Shown here in pieces: positions 8,682 through 17,042 of a stretch of 64,000 nt of DNA; within the stretch, counting starts at the first letter, position 1; each line of letters opens with the position of its first letter. The position numbers and the translations under genes are program-made. The stretch comes from JAXLVB01 sp046329195. GTDB taxonomy: Bacteria > Bacteroidota > Bacteroidia > Cytophagales > Spirosomataceae. The notes beneath the pieces are model-generated. The model was not told where the DNA came from, did no database searches, and saw nothing but the letters and a program-made list of their open reading frames with translations. The stretch covers positions 2,914,001-2,978,000 of the forward strand of contig JAXLVB010000001.1 in NCBI GenBank assembly GCA_046329195.1, in the 5' to 3' direction.

Positions 8682-9716
8682 ATGTCAAAGAAAAAGAAAA
8701 TATTATTTACCATCGGCTCGCCTAATCAGACGACGCAGATGCACCAGATTGCTCAAGAACTCAGCGAGTACGACTGCTGGTTTAGTCAGTTTTTTGCTGA
8801 TTCGTCAGTGGTCAACTGGGGGATTCGGCAAGGTTGGCTCGACCACACCATCTTGGCGGGGCATTGGAAAAAACGAGCCGATGCCTATTTGGCCAAACAT
8901 GGTCTCCAGTCCGATTACAAGGGGCTGAAAAATGACTATGATTTAGTCGTTATATGTTCAGACCTGATTGTGCCCTCCAAGGTAAAAAATACCAAATCAA
9001 TTTGGGTGCAAGAAGGCATGATTGACGAAGTAACATGGCTGACCAAACTCGTCAAGACCCTAGGCTTGCCCCGCTATCTGAGCGTAGGTACATCACTAAA
9101 CGGCTCCTCTAATCTTTGTGATATTTATTGCGTAGCTTCCGAAGGCTACAAGCAATTTTTTACCCACATGGGTACTGATGCTGGTAAGATTTTGGTGACT
9201 GGAATGCCCAATTTTGATAACATTGAGCAATTTAACGACAACCACTTTCCTTTTCACAATTACGTAATGGTGGCTACGTCCGACATTCGGGAGTGTTTCC
9301 GTTATGAAGACCGCCCTGCCTTTATTCGTCAATGTGTAGAAATTGCCAATGGGCGTCCGTTGTTGTTTAAGTTGCATCCCAACGAAATCTATGACCGAGC
9401 TGTCCAAGAAATTAGAGAAAATGCTCCTGCTGATACGCTGATTTTTCAGGAAGGAAATACCAACGAAATGATAGCAAATTGCCAAGAACTGATTACACAA
9501 TACTCCACAGTAGTGTATGTAGGTATCGCTCTGGGCAAGAAAGTTCATTCGTTTTTTGATGTTGACGAGCTACATCGCTTAGCACCTATCCAAAATGGAG
9601 GTACTTCGGCTCAAAACATCGCTAACGTGTGCCGAGCTTATCTGGAGTTTGACGGAACAAGCGAAGCATTCTTACAACAATTTGAGTATAAACCCGTAAG
9701 TCCAGAGTATGCCTAA
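8682..9716 (+). CDS. GT-B-fold glycosyltransferase-like / glycerophosphotransferase-like protein
   Basis: The 344-aa cytoplasmic protein begins KKKILFTIGSPNQTTQMHQI, like GT-B enzymes and UDP-GlcNAc 2-epimerases. The segment LLFKLHPNEIYDRA near residues 225-238 resembles the HPN/HPxE region of CDP-glycerol glycerophosphotransferase-like and epimerase-like proteins. No signal or membrane segment is seen. It is the first gene of the sugar cluster and overlaps the cytidylyltransferase gene by 8 bases, so the two are translationally coupled. It could be a transferase for the activated sugar made by the cluster or a NeuC-like epimerase; the sequence does not decide. Confidence 0.7.
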   Translation: MSKKKKILFTIGSPNQTTQMHQIAQELSEYDCWFSQFFADSSVVNWGIRQGWLDHTILAGHWKKRADAYLAKHGLQSDYKGLKNDYDLVVICSDLIVPSKVKNTKSIWVQEGMIDEVTWLTKLVKTLGLPRYLSVGTSLNGSSNLCDIYCVASEGYKQFFTHMGTDAGKILVTGMPNFDNIEQFNDNHFPFHNYVMVATSDIRECFRYEDRPAFIRQCVEIANGRPLLFKLHPNEIYDRAVQEIRENAPADTLIFQEGNTNEMIANCQELITQYSTVVYVGIALGKKVHSFFDVDELHRLAPIQNGGTSAQNIANVCRAYLEFDGTSEAFLQQFEYKPVSPEYA

Positions 9717-10530
9717 TCCCGTGCATCCACCTCGGATTGTTATTATTGTGCAGGCTCGGATGTCGTCGAGTCGGTTGCCGGGCAAGGTGCTTAAACCTGT
9801 GCTGGGCGAGCCGCTGTTGTTTCGGATGATAGAACGTTTGCAACAGATTCGTCATGAGGCTGCCCTTGTCGTAGCTACTTCAATTGATGCCTCCGATGAT
9901 GTCATTGCGGAAGCGTGTCAGGCGAACAATGTGCTTTGTTTTAGAGGAAGTCTGTCAGATTGCCTAGACCGTCACTATCAATTAGCCAAGGCGTATGAAG
10001 CCGACGTAGCCATCAAAATTCCATCTGATTGCCCTCTGATAGATCCTGCCGTAGTGGACGAAGTGATTGATTTTTACCTCCATCACTCTGACGAATACGA
10101 CTTTGTGAGTAATTTACATCCAGCTACTTTTCCAGATGGCAACGACGTAGAAATCATGCCCATCGCTATGCTCGAAAAAGCATGGCAAGAGGCTTCTCGA
10201 CCTTTGGAACGAGAGCATACTACGCCGTATTTTTGGGAAAATCCACAGCAGTTTCGGTTAGGTAATGTCTTGTGGTCGTCGGGTCTTGACTATTCCATGT
10301 CGCATCGCTTTACGATTGACTATCAGGAAGATTACGAGTTTATTTGCCGTGTGTTTGAAGAACTTTACCCTAACAATCCACGCTTCGGCTTGTTAGATAT
10401 TTTGAACTTGTTGGAGGCCAATCCAGCAATTTACGAAATCAATAGCAAGTTTGCGGGGGTCAACTGGTATCGCAACCACTTGGCTGAGTTAAAGACCGTT
10501 TCGGCAGAACACACCAAGCAGGTACTATAA
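9709..10530 (+). CDS. SpsF-like cytidylyltransferase family protein (sugar activation)
   Basis: The 273-aa protein opens with the nucleotidyltransferase signature VQARMSSSRLPGKVL (residues about 11-25), typical of the SpsF/acylneuraminate cytidylyltransferase group. Further conserved parts are KIPSDCPLIDPAVVD and the metal-binding-like NDVEIM. Family members transfer CMP to acidic sugars such as nonulosonates. With the NeuB-like synthase and KdsC-like phosphatase downstream it probably supplies the CMP-sugar step. Its ATG overlaps the end of the previous gene. The acceptor sugar is unknown. Confidence 0.82.
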   Translation: MPNPVHPPRIVIIVQARMSSSRLPGKVLKPVLGEPLLFRMIERLQQIRHEAALVVATSIDASDDVIAEACQANNVLCFRGSLSDCLDRHYQLAKAYEADVAIKIPSDCPLIDPAVVDEVIDFYLHHSDEYDFVSNLHPATFPDGNDVEIMPIAMLEKAWQEASRPLEREHTTPYFWENPQQFRLGNVLWSSGLDYSMSHRFTIDYQEDYEFICRVFEELYPNNPRFGLLDILNLLEANPAIYEINSKFAGVNWYRNHLAELKTVSAEHTKQVL

Positions 10531-10565
10531 ATTTTGATAAATTTGGGAATCTATTCCCTTATGGA

Positions 10566-11006
10566 GTGATTATTTGTGATGGTTCTAGTTGGGATGTTCT
10601 GTTAAAAGAGCCATTTCCAAAGTCAGAAAGGAGAGCATACTTGTTCAAGAGGTTTTTGCAGTATAATCAAGGACTTCTAAGTGTTGTAAATCCCTTCACT
10701 TACTGGATTGATGGGAGTTTTGTTACCAATAAAACTGAACCTGAGGATATAGATTTGGCTCTTTTGATTGAAAATGGTGCGATTGACAAAGAGATAGATT
10801 ATCTTTTACCGTTTTTGACAGTAGGAGGGTCGTTGGATGAATACCATATTGATGCGCATGTTATCCCAATCTATCCTGAGAATGACAGTAGGTATGAAAA
10901 CACCTTGTTACGTTTAAATTATTTTCGAGAGTGGTTTAGTCAAGATAGATTGAATAACCCGAAAGGCTTTTTAGAGATTTTTTCAACAAAAATGGACAAG
11001 CGATGA
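10566..11006 (+). CDS. DUF6932-like nucleotidyltransferase-fold protein (GTG or non-standard start)
   Basis: The minimal nucleotidyltransferase motif is visible: DGSF, then nine residues after GS, D-I-D (EDIDL), with a third acidic position in DAHVIPIYP. This matches the pol-beta/MNT fold, and the overall layout recalls DUF6932. The only standard start is GTG at 10566 (146 aa). However, the frame is open upstream from 10488, and the residues just before the GTG (KFDKFGNLFPYG) look like the usual N-terminus of the family, with no ATG, GTG or TTG to start them. The true start may be AUA at 10527 or the 5' end may be damaged. The gene is AT-richer than its neighbours and its stop overlaps the next start (ATGA), as in toxin-antitoxin-type pairs. 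It interrupts the sugar cluster. Confidence 0.7.
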   Translation: MIICDGSSWDVLLKEPFPKSERRAYLFKRFLQYNQGLLSVVNPFTYWIDGSFVTNKTEPEDIDLALLIENGAIDKEIDYLLPFLTVGGSLDEYHIDAHVIPIYPENDSRYENTLLRLNYFREWFSQDRLNNPKGFLEIFSTKMDKR

Positions 11007-11206
11007 AAGAGCCAAGAACCCCTGAGACGATTATCAAAGAAATAGATGACCTGATAGAGTTAATCGAGCATACCCAAAAGACATTGATTAATTCTCCTAA
11101 TGATACATTGTTAGCATTGGCTTTGAAACAAGATGTGTTCCGAAAAGAGAAATTGCTGAAAGAGCTGCACCAAAGTTTGACAGTGTACTTTTACCATTCG
11201 GCTTAG
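11003..11206 (+). CDS. Small helical partner of the nucleotidyltransferase-fold protein
   Basis: The 67-aa protein starts inside the stop of the upstream gene (ATGA overlap), which implies coupled translation. It is predicted to be almost all helix and charged (IIKEIDDLIELIEHTQKTL). I see no HEPN RX4-6H motif and no DNA-binding motif. By position it would be the second component of a two-gene module. A toxin-antitoxin-like role is only a hypothesis. Confidence 0.6.
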   Translation: MKEPRTPETIIKEIDDLIELIEHTQKTLINSPNDTLLALALKQDVFRKEKLLKELHQSLTVYFYHSA

Positions 11207-11314
11207 TGAATTAGTACCCAAATGGGTCGGATCAACTGCTTTTGAATAGAAACTGGATTATTTCTGATATTAAGCCAATTAGTAAAAATCGTTGGCGCAC
11301 AATCGATACGTGTA

Positions 11315-12172
11315 ATGAATCAAACCAAAAAACAAGAATTAGAACAAATGGCACTGCGGGTGCGTGAGCACATCGTGCGGATGAGTACCGACGGGGGCTG
11401 TTTTGTAGGAGCATCTTTGTCAGCAGCCGACTTGATGGTGTATCTGTACACCTCGTTTTTGAATGTACACAAAAACAATCTGAAAGACCCGAATCGAGAC
11501 TATCTTTTCCTTTCAAAAGGCCACGATGTCCCTGCGCTTTACGGAACGTTTGTCGAAACCGGAATGTTAGAAGCCGAGCGTTTACAAAACCACCTGTCAG
11601 CCAATGATAACATTTACTGGCATCCCAACGTCAAGATTCCTGGCATTGAGTTTCACTCTGGTTCATTGGGGCATTTGCCTTCGGTAGCTTTGGGTGTGGC
11701 TATGGATATTCGGATGCGGGGCGGCAGCAATCGGGTAGTGTGCATCACGGGTGACGGCGAGCTCAACGAAGGTTCTTGTTGGGAAGCTATGTTGGTCGCC
11801 AATGCCTATGGCGTGGATAATATCGTGTTTGTAGTGGATCGTAACTGGTTTCAAGCCAATGTTTATACAGAAGATTTGATACCACTCGAACCCCTTCACC
11901 AGAAATTCGAAGCCTTTGGCTGTGCTGTACAACGCATCAACGGACATGATTTTGACCAACTAGAGGAAGCTTTTCAGGCATTGCCGTTTGTTAAGGGCAA
12001 ACCCAGTGTGATTATTGCCGATACCGTTCGGGGCAAAGGCTTACCCAGTATCGAAGCCCGTGCCGACCGTTGGTTCTGTAATTTTACCCATGCCGAAGTC
12101 GAACAACTTCTCGAAGAATTACACGGAGTAGCTCAAGCAAATATTGAGTCCGAAACGTTGGTAGTCCGCTAA
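11315..12172 (+). CDS. Transketolase, N-terminal (TPP-binding) subunit
   Basis: The 285-aa protein carries the thiamine-diphosphate motif GDGELNEGSCWEAM (about residues 147-160) and early conserved parts (FLSKGHDVPALYG, GSLGHLPSVALGVA). It is the N-terminal half of transketolase; the C-terminal half is the next gene. Split transketolases in sugar clusters move two-carbon ketol units to build unusual sugars. Within this cluster it may prepare an aldose or ketose skeleton for the NeuB-like condensation; the actual substrate is unknown. The start at MNQTKKQELEQMALRVREH suits the family. Confidence 0.88.
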   Translation: MNQTKKQELEQMALRVREHIVRMSTDGGCFVGASLSAADLMVYLYTSFLNVHKNNLKDPNRDYLFLSKGHDVPALYGTFVETGMLEAERLQNHLSANDNIYWHPNVKIPGIEFHSGSLGHLPSVALGVAMDIRMRGGSNRVVCITGDGELNEGSCWEAMLVANAYGVDNIVFVVDRNWFQANVYTEDLIPLEPLHQKFEAFGCAVQRINGHDFDQLEEAFQALPFVKGKPSVIIADTVRGKGLPSIEARADRWFCNFTHAEVEQLLEELHGVAQANIESETLVVR

Positions 12173-12237
12173 GTTTACGTTATTGGTTATTCGTTAATCG
12201 GAATGTAGCTTCAACTGAACTAAAGAATAAATCGAAA

Positions 12238-12265
12238 ATATATCCGCTACACAGCTAACGGATAT
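12238..12265. other. Short intergenic hairpin between the transketolase halves
   Basis: TATATCCG (12238-12245) pairs with CGGATATA (12258-12265). No T-run follows. It lies in the 108-base gap before the second transketolase gene and could tune relative expression. Confidence 0.35.
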
Positions 12266-12280
12266 ACAGATAACAGCATA

Positions 12281-13234
12281 ATGACTTACGAACAACTTTT
12301 AACCCAAACCGTACAGGCCGACGACCGTTATGTGGTCATGACTGCCGAGAATCGGGCCTTAGTACGAAATATACCTGCCCTGTTGGGCGATCGCTTTATT
12401 GATACGGGGATTACGGAACAAACCTTGGTGGGTGTAGCGGCTGGCTTGGCGCTTCGGGGGCGTACGCCTGTGATTCATGCGTTGGCTGCCTTTTTGAGCA
12501 TGAGAGCGTTTGAATTTGTCCGTACCGACGTAGGTATTGCCAACCTCCCCGTCAAGCTAAGTAGCTTTGTGCCAGGCTTTTTGTCGGACGGTAATGGACC
12601 TACACACCAAGCCATCGAGGACATCTCGCTGATGCGTGGGATTCCTAATATGCAGGTGTTTTGCCCTGCCGATGAGCAAGATTTGGTGACCATGTTGCCT
12701 CAAATCTGGGCTTCGCCTTCGCCTGCCTATGTGCGAATCTGCACTCGCCCGGCAGTGTGCGAGCATGACCCCAATTTTGAAATTGGCAAAGCCGAAGTAC
12801 TGGCCGAAGGCACCGACGTCACGATTCTGACCTACGGAATGTTGTTAGAACAGTGCGTTCTTGCTGCTGAAATTCTGCGCAAAGAGGGCAAGTCAGTAGG
12901 GTTACTCAACCTCCGTAGCCTCAAACCCATTGACGAACAAAAAATAATTGAAGTGGCTAAAACGTCTTCACTGTTAGTAACGGTAGAAGACCACTTCCTA
13001 ACAGGTGGTTTGTATAGCATTTTGGGAGAAGTATTCCTGAAAAACCGCATGACGGCCAACGTACTGCCTATTGCGCTGGAAAACCGCTGGTACAAACCCG
13101 CTCGCCTTAACGAAGTGCTTGAACACGAAGGGTTTACGGGAAAACAAATCGCTGAAAAAATCTTGAACTATTCGGTGGATTTGGCCTCAATGGGCATCGA
13201 AGCTAAAGAGGTAGTGCAGGAGTTTGCGGAATAA
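12281..13234 (+). CDS. Transketolase, C-terminal subunit
   Basis: The 317-aa protein corresponds to the pyrimidine-binding and C-terminal domains: GITEQTLVGVAAGLALRG with the catalytic Glu (about residue 46), then GNGPTHQAIEDISLMRGIPN, and a C-terminal domain with SLLVTVEDHFLTGGLYS. It pairs with the gene at 11315-12172 to make one active enzyme at the dimer interface. The 108-base gap between the halves is long for an obligate heterodimer and contains a short hairpin. Confidence 0.88.
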   Translation: MTYEQLLTQTVQADDRYVVMTAENRALVRNIPALLGDRFIDTGITEQTLVGVAAGLALRGRTPVIHALAAFLSMRAFEFVRTDVGIANLPVKLSSFVPGFLSDGNGPTHQAIEDISLMRGIPNMQVFCPADEQDLVTMLPQIWASPSPAYVRICTRPAVCEHDPNFEIGKAEVLAEGTDVTILTYGMLLEQCVLAAEILRKEGKSVGLLNLRSLKPIDEQKIIEVAKTSSLLVTVEDHFLTGGLYSILGEVFLKNRMTANVLPIALENRWYKPARLNEVLEHEGFTGKQIAEKILNYSVDLASMGIEAKEVVQEFAE

Positions 13235-13297
13235 TTGATTTCCCATTGCTTAATCATCGAAGAACTACCATGATGGTAGCTCCAACAAAAAACAGAT

Positions 13298-14635
13298 ATG
13301 CCAAACTCAGTACAAATTAACGAAAATTACCCAGTCATTACCGAATCGCAAAAGCTGTATGAACGTGGCTTGGCGGTGCAAAATCCCATTACACAAACCC
13401 TTGCCAAAGGGCCGGGTCAATTCAGCAAAGGCGTAGCGCCTATCTACATCAAGCGTGGCAAAGGCTCGCATGTGTGGGATGTGGACGGCAACGAATACAT
13501 TGACTACAACATGGCCATTGGGCCACTATCGTTGGGTTATGGCTACGATAAAGTGGACGAAGCCATCAAGACCCAGCTACACGACGGTATCACGTTTTCG
13601 CTCATGCACCCACTCGAAGTAGAAGTGAGTGAGCTGTTGCACGAGATTATTCCCAATGCCGAATCGGTTAAAATTAGCAAGACAGGTGCTGATGTGACCA
13701 GTGCTGCCGTTCGGATTTCGAGAGCTTTTACTGGCCGAAGCAAGGTGTTTTGTTGTGGCTACCACGGCTGGCACGATTGGTATATTGGCATCACCAGCCG
13801 CAACAAAGGCATTCCTGACGAAATCAAGGGCTTATCCTACACCTTTGAGTACAATAACATCGAGTCGGTTATCGAAGCACTTGATGACGATGTGGCGTGC
13901 TTGATTTTAGAGCCGTTCATTTTTGATGCCCCTAAACCTGACTTCTTGAAGCAACTCGCCGAGGCTTGCCGAGCCAATGGTACGTTACTCATTTTTGACG
14001 AAATGTGGAGCGGTTTCCGCATTGCATTGGGAGGCGCACAAGAATATTTTGGGGTGAAACCCGACCTCGCCACGTACTCAAAAGCCTGTGCTAACGGTAT
14101 GCCTATCGCTTTTTTGACAGGCCGCAAAGATGTCATGAGTTTGTTTGACCAAGACGTATTTAGCTATACCACCTTTGGTGGCGAGGCACTCTCCTTGGCT
14201 GCCTGCAAAGCCACAATCGAAGAGATTCGTGACAAAAATGTCATAGCTTATCTGGATGAAAAAGGAGCTTTGCTCAAAGACGGTTACAATCAAATTGCTG
14301 CTGAGTTTGGCCTTGACGCTGCTACCAAGTGTGTTGGATACAACTGCCGCAGCATGGTTACATTTGATGCCTCGGCAGGTAATCCGCTCGAACTCAAGAC
14401 CCTGATGCAGCAAGAGATGATTAAGCGGGGTGTGCTGTGGGGTGGTTTTCATAACATGTGCTTTAGCCACACCGACGAAGACATCGCCTATACGCTTTCG
14501 GCGTACCGTGATGTAATGCCTATCCTCAAGCAAGCCATCGAGAGTGGCAACGTAAAGTCATTCTTAAAAGGTGAAGTCTTAGAGGCCGTGTTCCGTAAAG
14601 TAACCGACCACAATATTAAGCCTAGAGTGAAATAG
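13298..14635 (+). CDS. Class III aminotransferase, glutamate-1-semialdehyde aminomutase-like
   Basis: The 445-aa PLP enzyme shows class III features: VWDVDGNEYIDYNMAIGPLSLGY near the N-terminus, GYHGWHDW, LIFDEMWSGFRIALGG (Asp binding the PLP nitrogen), and YSKACANGMPIAFLTG with the Schiff-base Lys near residue 267. Sequence and length fit the HemL group. The position between transketolase and NeuB-type genes argues for a sugar aminotransferase or aminomutase rather than haem synthesis. A palindrome, CTACCATGATGGTAG (13265-13279), lies 19 bases upstream of the ATG. Confidence 0.85.
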   Translation: MPNSVQINENYPVITESQKLYERGLAVQNPITQTLAKGPGQFSKGVAPIYIKRGKGSHVWDVDGNEYIDYNMAIGPLSLGYGYDKVDEAIKTQLHDGITFSLMHPLEVEVSELLHEIIPNAESVKISKTGADVTSAAVRISRAFTGRSKVFCCGYHGWHDWYIGITSRNKGIPDEIKGLSYTFEYNNIESVIEALDDDVACLILEPFIFDAPKPDFLKQLAEACRANGTLLIFDEMWSGFRIALGGAQEYFGVKPDLATYSKACANGMPIAFLTGRKDVMSLFDQDVFSYTTFGGEALSLAACKATIEEIRDKNVIAYLDEKGALLKDGYNQIAAEFGLDAATKCVGYNCRSMVTFDASAGNPLELKTLMQQEMIKRGVLWGGFHNMCFSHTDEDIAYTLSAYRDVMPILKQAIESGNVKSFLKGEVLEAVFRKVTDHNIKPRVK

Positions 14636-14656
14636 AAATAGGCAAATTACACGCTT

Positions 14657-15143
14657 TTTCTGAGACTGTCCCATTGAGTCCCCCTTGTGCGTGGATAAGT
14701 GGGTGAGGGAAGGGGGAGCGCAGAGGTTGTGCGAGAGAGGAGGGGGATGAAAAAGAAGCAGAAAGAAAGATGAACGTATTCAAATTTTCTGAGATTGTCC
14801 CATTAAGTCCCCCTTGTGCGTGGACAGGTGTGTGAAGGAAAGGGGAGCGCAGAGGTTGTGCGAGAGGAGGGGGATGAAAAAGAAGCAGAAAGAAAGATGA
14901 ACGTATTCAAATTTTCTGAGATTGTCCCATTGAGTCCCCCTTGTGCGTGGATAAGTGGGTGAGGGAAGGGGGAGCGCAGAGGTTGTGCGAGAGGAGGGGG
15001 GATGAAAAAGTAGTAGAAAGAAAGATGAACGTGTTCAAATTTTCTGAGATTGTCCTATTGAGTCCCCCTTGTGCCTGGATAAGCGGGTGAGGGAAGGGGG
15101 AGCGCAGAGGTTGTGCGAGAGGAGGGGGATGAAAAGAAGCAGA
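14657..15143. repeat. Four ~128-bp G-rich tandem repeats
   Basis: Units begin at about 14657, 14786, 14913 and 15041 (spacings 129, 127 and 128). Each reads TTTCTGAGATTGTCC..., then TCCCCCTTGTGCG..., then plus-strand G-tracts (GTGGGTGAGGGAAGGGGG and GGAGGGGG), ending with a purine-rich AGCAGAAAGAAAGATGAACG. Units differ by single substitutions and small indels. Each has four or more G-runs, enough for a quadruplex, and CCCCCTT can pair with AAGGGGG. The array fills the 517-base gap between the aminotransferase and GNAT genes. No protein is convincingly encoded. Confidence 0.9.
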
Positions 15144-15152
15144 AATAAAATA

Positions 15153-15647
15153 ATGATAAAACAAGCAACACTGCAAGATTTTGACTACTTCTACAGCTTA
15201 TACATGCACCCACAGGTGAATCCGTATTTGTTGTACGAGCCTATGAATGAGGAAAGTTTTCGACCCATCTTTGAAGAATTGTTGTATCAAGGAGTCTTGT
15301 ATCTGTTTGAAGCAGAGGGGCAAGTAGTCGGAATGTTCAAGTTGATTCATTTGAAGCACCGGAACAGCCACATTGGCTATCTGGGTGGCGTAGCGATTCA
15401 CCCCGACTTTGCGGGAAAGGGCTATGGGCAACAAATGATGGAAGCAGTGTTAGTGTTGGGTAAACAAATCGGACTATTACGTATCGAACTCAGCACCGCT
15501 ACTACCAACGACAAAGCGATTAAGTTGTACGAAAGAGTTGGTTTTGAGCAAGAAGGAGTGCTACGAAACTATACTCATTTAAAAAGCGAGGGGCGGTTTT
15601 TGGACGAAGTAATGATGTCGTACCTGTACCAAACCCCTACGGACTAA
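15153..15647 (+). CDS. GNAT-family N-acetyltransferase
   Basis: I place the start at ATG 15153 (MIKQATLQDFDYFYSLY, 164 aa); a longer frame would begin inside the tandem repeat. Acetyl-CoA-binding motif A is visible as GGVAIHPDFAGKGYGQQMMEA (Q/R-x-x-G-x-G/A type), followed by the typical end NDKAIKLYERVGFEQEGVLRN seen in RimJ/RimL and sugar-amine acetyltransferases. In this cluster it may N-acylate an amino sugar made by the aminotransferase. The next gene starts 7 bases after its stop. Confidence 0.85.
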   Translation: MIKQATLQDFDYFYSLYMHPQVNPYLLYEPMNEESFRPIFEELLYQGVLYLFEAEGQVVGMFKLIHLKHRNSHIGYLGGVAIHPDFAGKGYGQQMMEAVLVLGKQIGLLRIELSTATTNDKAIKLYERVGFEQEGVLRNYTHLKSEGRFLDEVMMSYLYQTPTD

Positions 15648-15654
15648 AGTAACC

Positions 15655-16458
15655 ATGAATTTATTTGATTTATCAGGAAAAACGGCCATTGTAACAGGTG
15701 CTTTGGGACTTATCGGAAAAGAGCATTGTTATGCCTTAGCCGAAGCAGGCGCCAATGTGGTGGTTGCTGACATAAACGAAGCAGCCAGCGAAGCGTTTGC
15801 TGCAACGCTGGGTACCAACCATGTAGGCGTGGGTATCAACGTTACAGACGAAGCGGCTCTCAAAATAGTACGAGACAAAATAGTGGCTCGCTATGGGCGT
15901 ATCGACGTATTGGTCAACAACGCTGCCATCAACGATATGTTTGAGAACCCCGCTATGGCCAAAGACCTGTCAGCTTTTGAGAACTATCCCGTCGAAGCCT
16001 TTCGGAAGTCATTGGAGGCAAACGTAACAGGAGTATTCCTATGCTCCCAAGTCTTTGGTACGGTCATGGCCAAACAAGGAAGTGGCAGCATCATCAACAT
16101 TGCCTCTACCTACGGTATGGTTGGGCCAGACCAAAGCATTTATCGGAATCAGGCGGGTGAGCAAACATTTTATAAATCAGCGGCTTATCCTGCCACAAAA
16201 GGTGCAGTGATTAACTTTACTCGTTTCTTGGCAGCCTATTGGGGCAAAAACGGAGTACGAGTCAACACGCTGTCACCTGGCGGAGTAGAAAACGGCCAAG
16301 ATGCCTTTTTTATTCAAAATTATTCAGCCAAAACTGTACTTGGCCGAATGGCAAAACCCAACGATTACCGAGGGGCTATTGTTTTCTTGGCAAGCGAGGC
16401 TTCGGCCTACATGTCGGGGGCTAATTTGGTAGTAGATGGCGGCTGGACGGCTATGTAA
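15655..16458 (+). CDS. Short-chain dehydrogenase/reductase, PtmA-like
   Basis: The 267-aa protein has the SDR cofactor motif TGALGLIG (residues 14-21), the NNAA structural motif, a Ser in NIASTYGM and the catalytic YPATK. The opening MNLFDLSGKTAIVTG and the long insert after the NNAA region resemble PtmA, an oxidoreductase of Campylobacter legionaminic-acid clusters. It is tightly packed between the GNAT gene (7 bases) and the KdsC-like gene (13 bases). Oxidation or reduction of a hexosamine-type intermediate is inferred. Confidence 0.85.
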   Translation: MNLFDLSGKTAIVTGALGLIGKEHCYALAEAGANVVVADINEAASEAFAATLGTNHVGVGINVTDEAALKIVRDKIVARYGRIDVLVNNAAINDMFENPAMAKDLSAFENYPVEAFRKSLEANVTGVFLCSQVFGTVMAKQGSGSIINIASTYGMVGPDQSIYRNQAGEQTFYKSAAYPATKGAVINFTRFLAAYWGKNGVRVNTLSPGGVENGQDAFFIQNYSAKTVLGRMAKPNDYRGAIVFLASEASAYMSGANLVVDGGWTAM

Positions 16459-16471
16459 TTGAAATGATAGA

Positions 16472-16972
16472 ATGACCAACGAAATTTTACAAAAAGCAAA
16501 ACACATTAAACTCCTCCTCACCGACTGTGACGGTGTAATGACCGACGGTGGGGTGTTTTATGGCGAGAACGGCGAAGTAATGAAGCGATTCAACATCCGA
16601 GATGGAATGGGCGTAGAGCGCCTGAAAAACATCGCTCATGTCGAAACTGGCTTTATTACAGGCGAACTGTCGCCTTCGGTAGCTCGACGAGCCGAAAAGT
16701 TGAAAATCAGCGAGTTGCATTTAGGAATCAAAGACAAGCCTTCCGTATTGAAGGAAATTTTAGAACGTAAACAGTTAGATGCTTCTGAAATCGCCTACAT
16801 TGGCGACGACACCAACGATGTCGAAATTATGAAACTGGTGGGGCTGGCAGCCTGCCCTGCCGATGCCACTATCTTTGCCAAACAAGTAGCCGACTACGTT
16901 TGTCAAACCAACGGAGGACAAGGATGCCTCCGAGAGTTTGCCGAACTGATTATTAGCGCAAAAACGACTTAA
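16472..16972 (+). CDS. KdsC-like HAD phosphatase (nonulosonate/KDO 8-phosphate type)
   Basis: The 166-aa protein is a compact C0-type HAD hydrolase: motif I LLTDCDGVMTDG, the KdsC-typical FNIRDGMGVERLK, motif II Thr/Ser region FITGELS, and motif IV YIGDDTNDVEIM. KdsC removes phosphate from KDO-8-phosphate; close relatives act on Neu5Ac-9-phosphate and KDN-9-phosphate. The downstream NeuB-like synthase suggests it dephosphorylates the condensation product. It could also be the cell's only KdsC, which the window cannot exclude. Confidence 0.87.
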   Translation: MTNEILQKAKHIKLLLTDCDGVMTDGGVFYGENGEVMKRFNIRDGMGVERLKNIAHVETGFITGELSPSVARRAEKLKISELHLGIKDKPSVLKEILERKQLDASEIAYIGDDTNDVEIMKLVGLAACPADATIFAKQVADYVCQTNGGQGCLREFAELIISAKTT

Positions 16973-17042
16973 CTTCATCCTCATCACCAGTCTGAAAAAT
17001 GCCTAAAGGCAACACAAACTTTTAATTTAACCGAATGAGATT

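Noticed and set aside
13265..13279. CTACCATGATGGTAG as an operator for the aminotransferase gene
   Set aside because: It is a clear palindrome but short, with no second copy or promoter context, so it is noted only in the gene entry.
14657..15143. CRISPR array
   Set aside because: The units are ~128 bp near-identical tandem copies without unique spacers, and no cas genes are near.
14907..15176. 89-aa minus-strand open frame in the tandem repeats
   Set aside because: It is only the repeat read in one frame and repeats the same peptide; no start context or domain.
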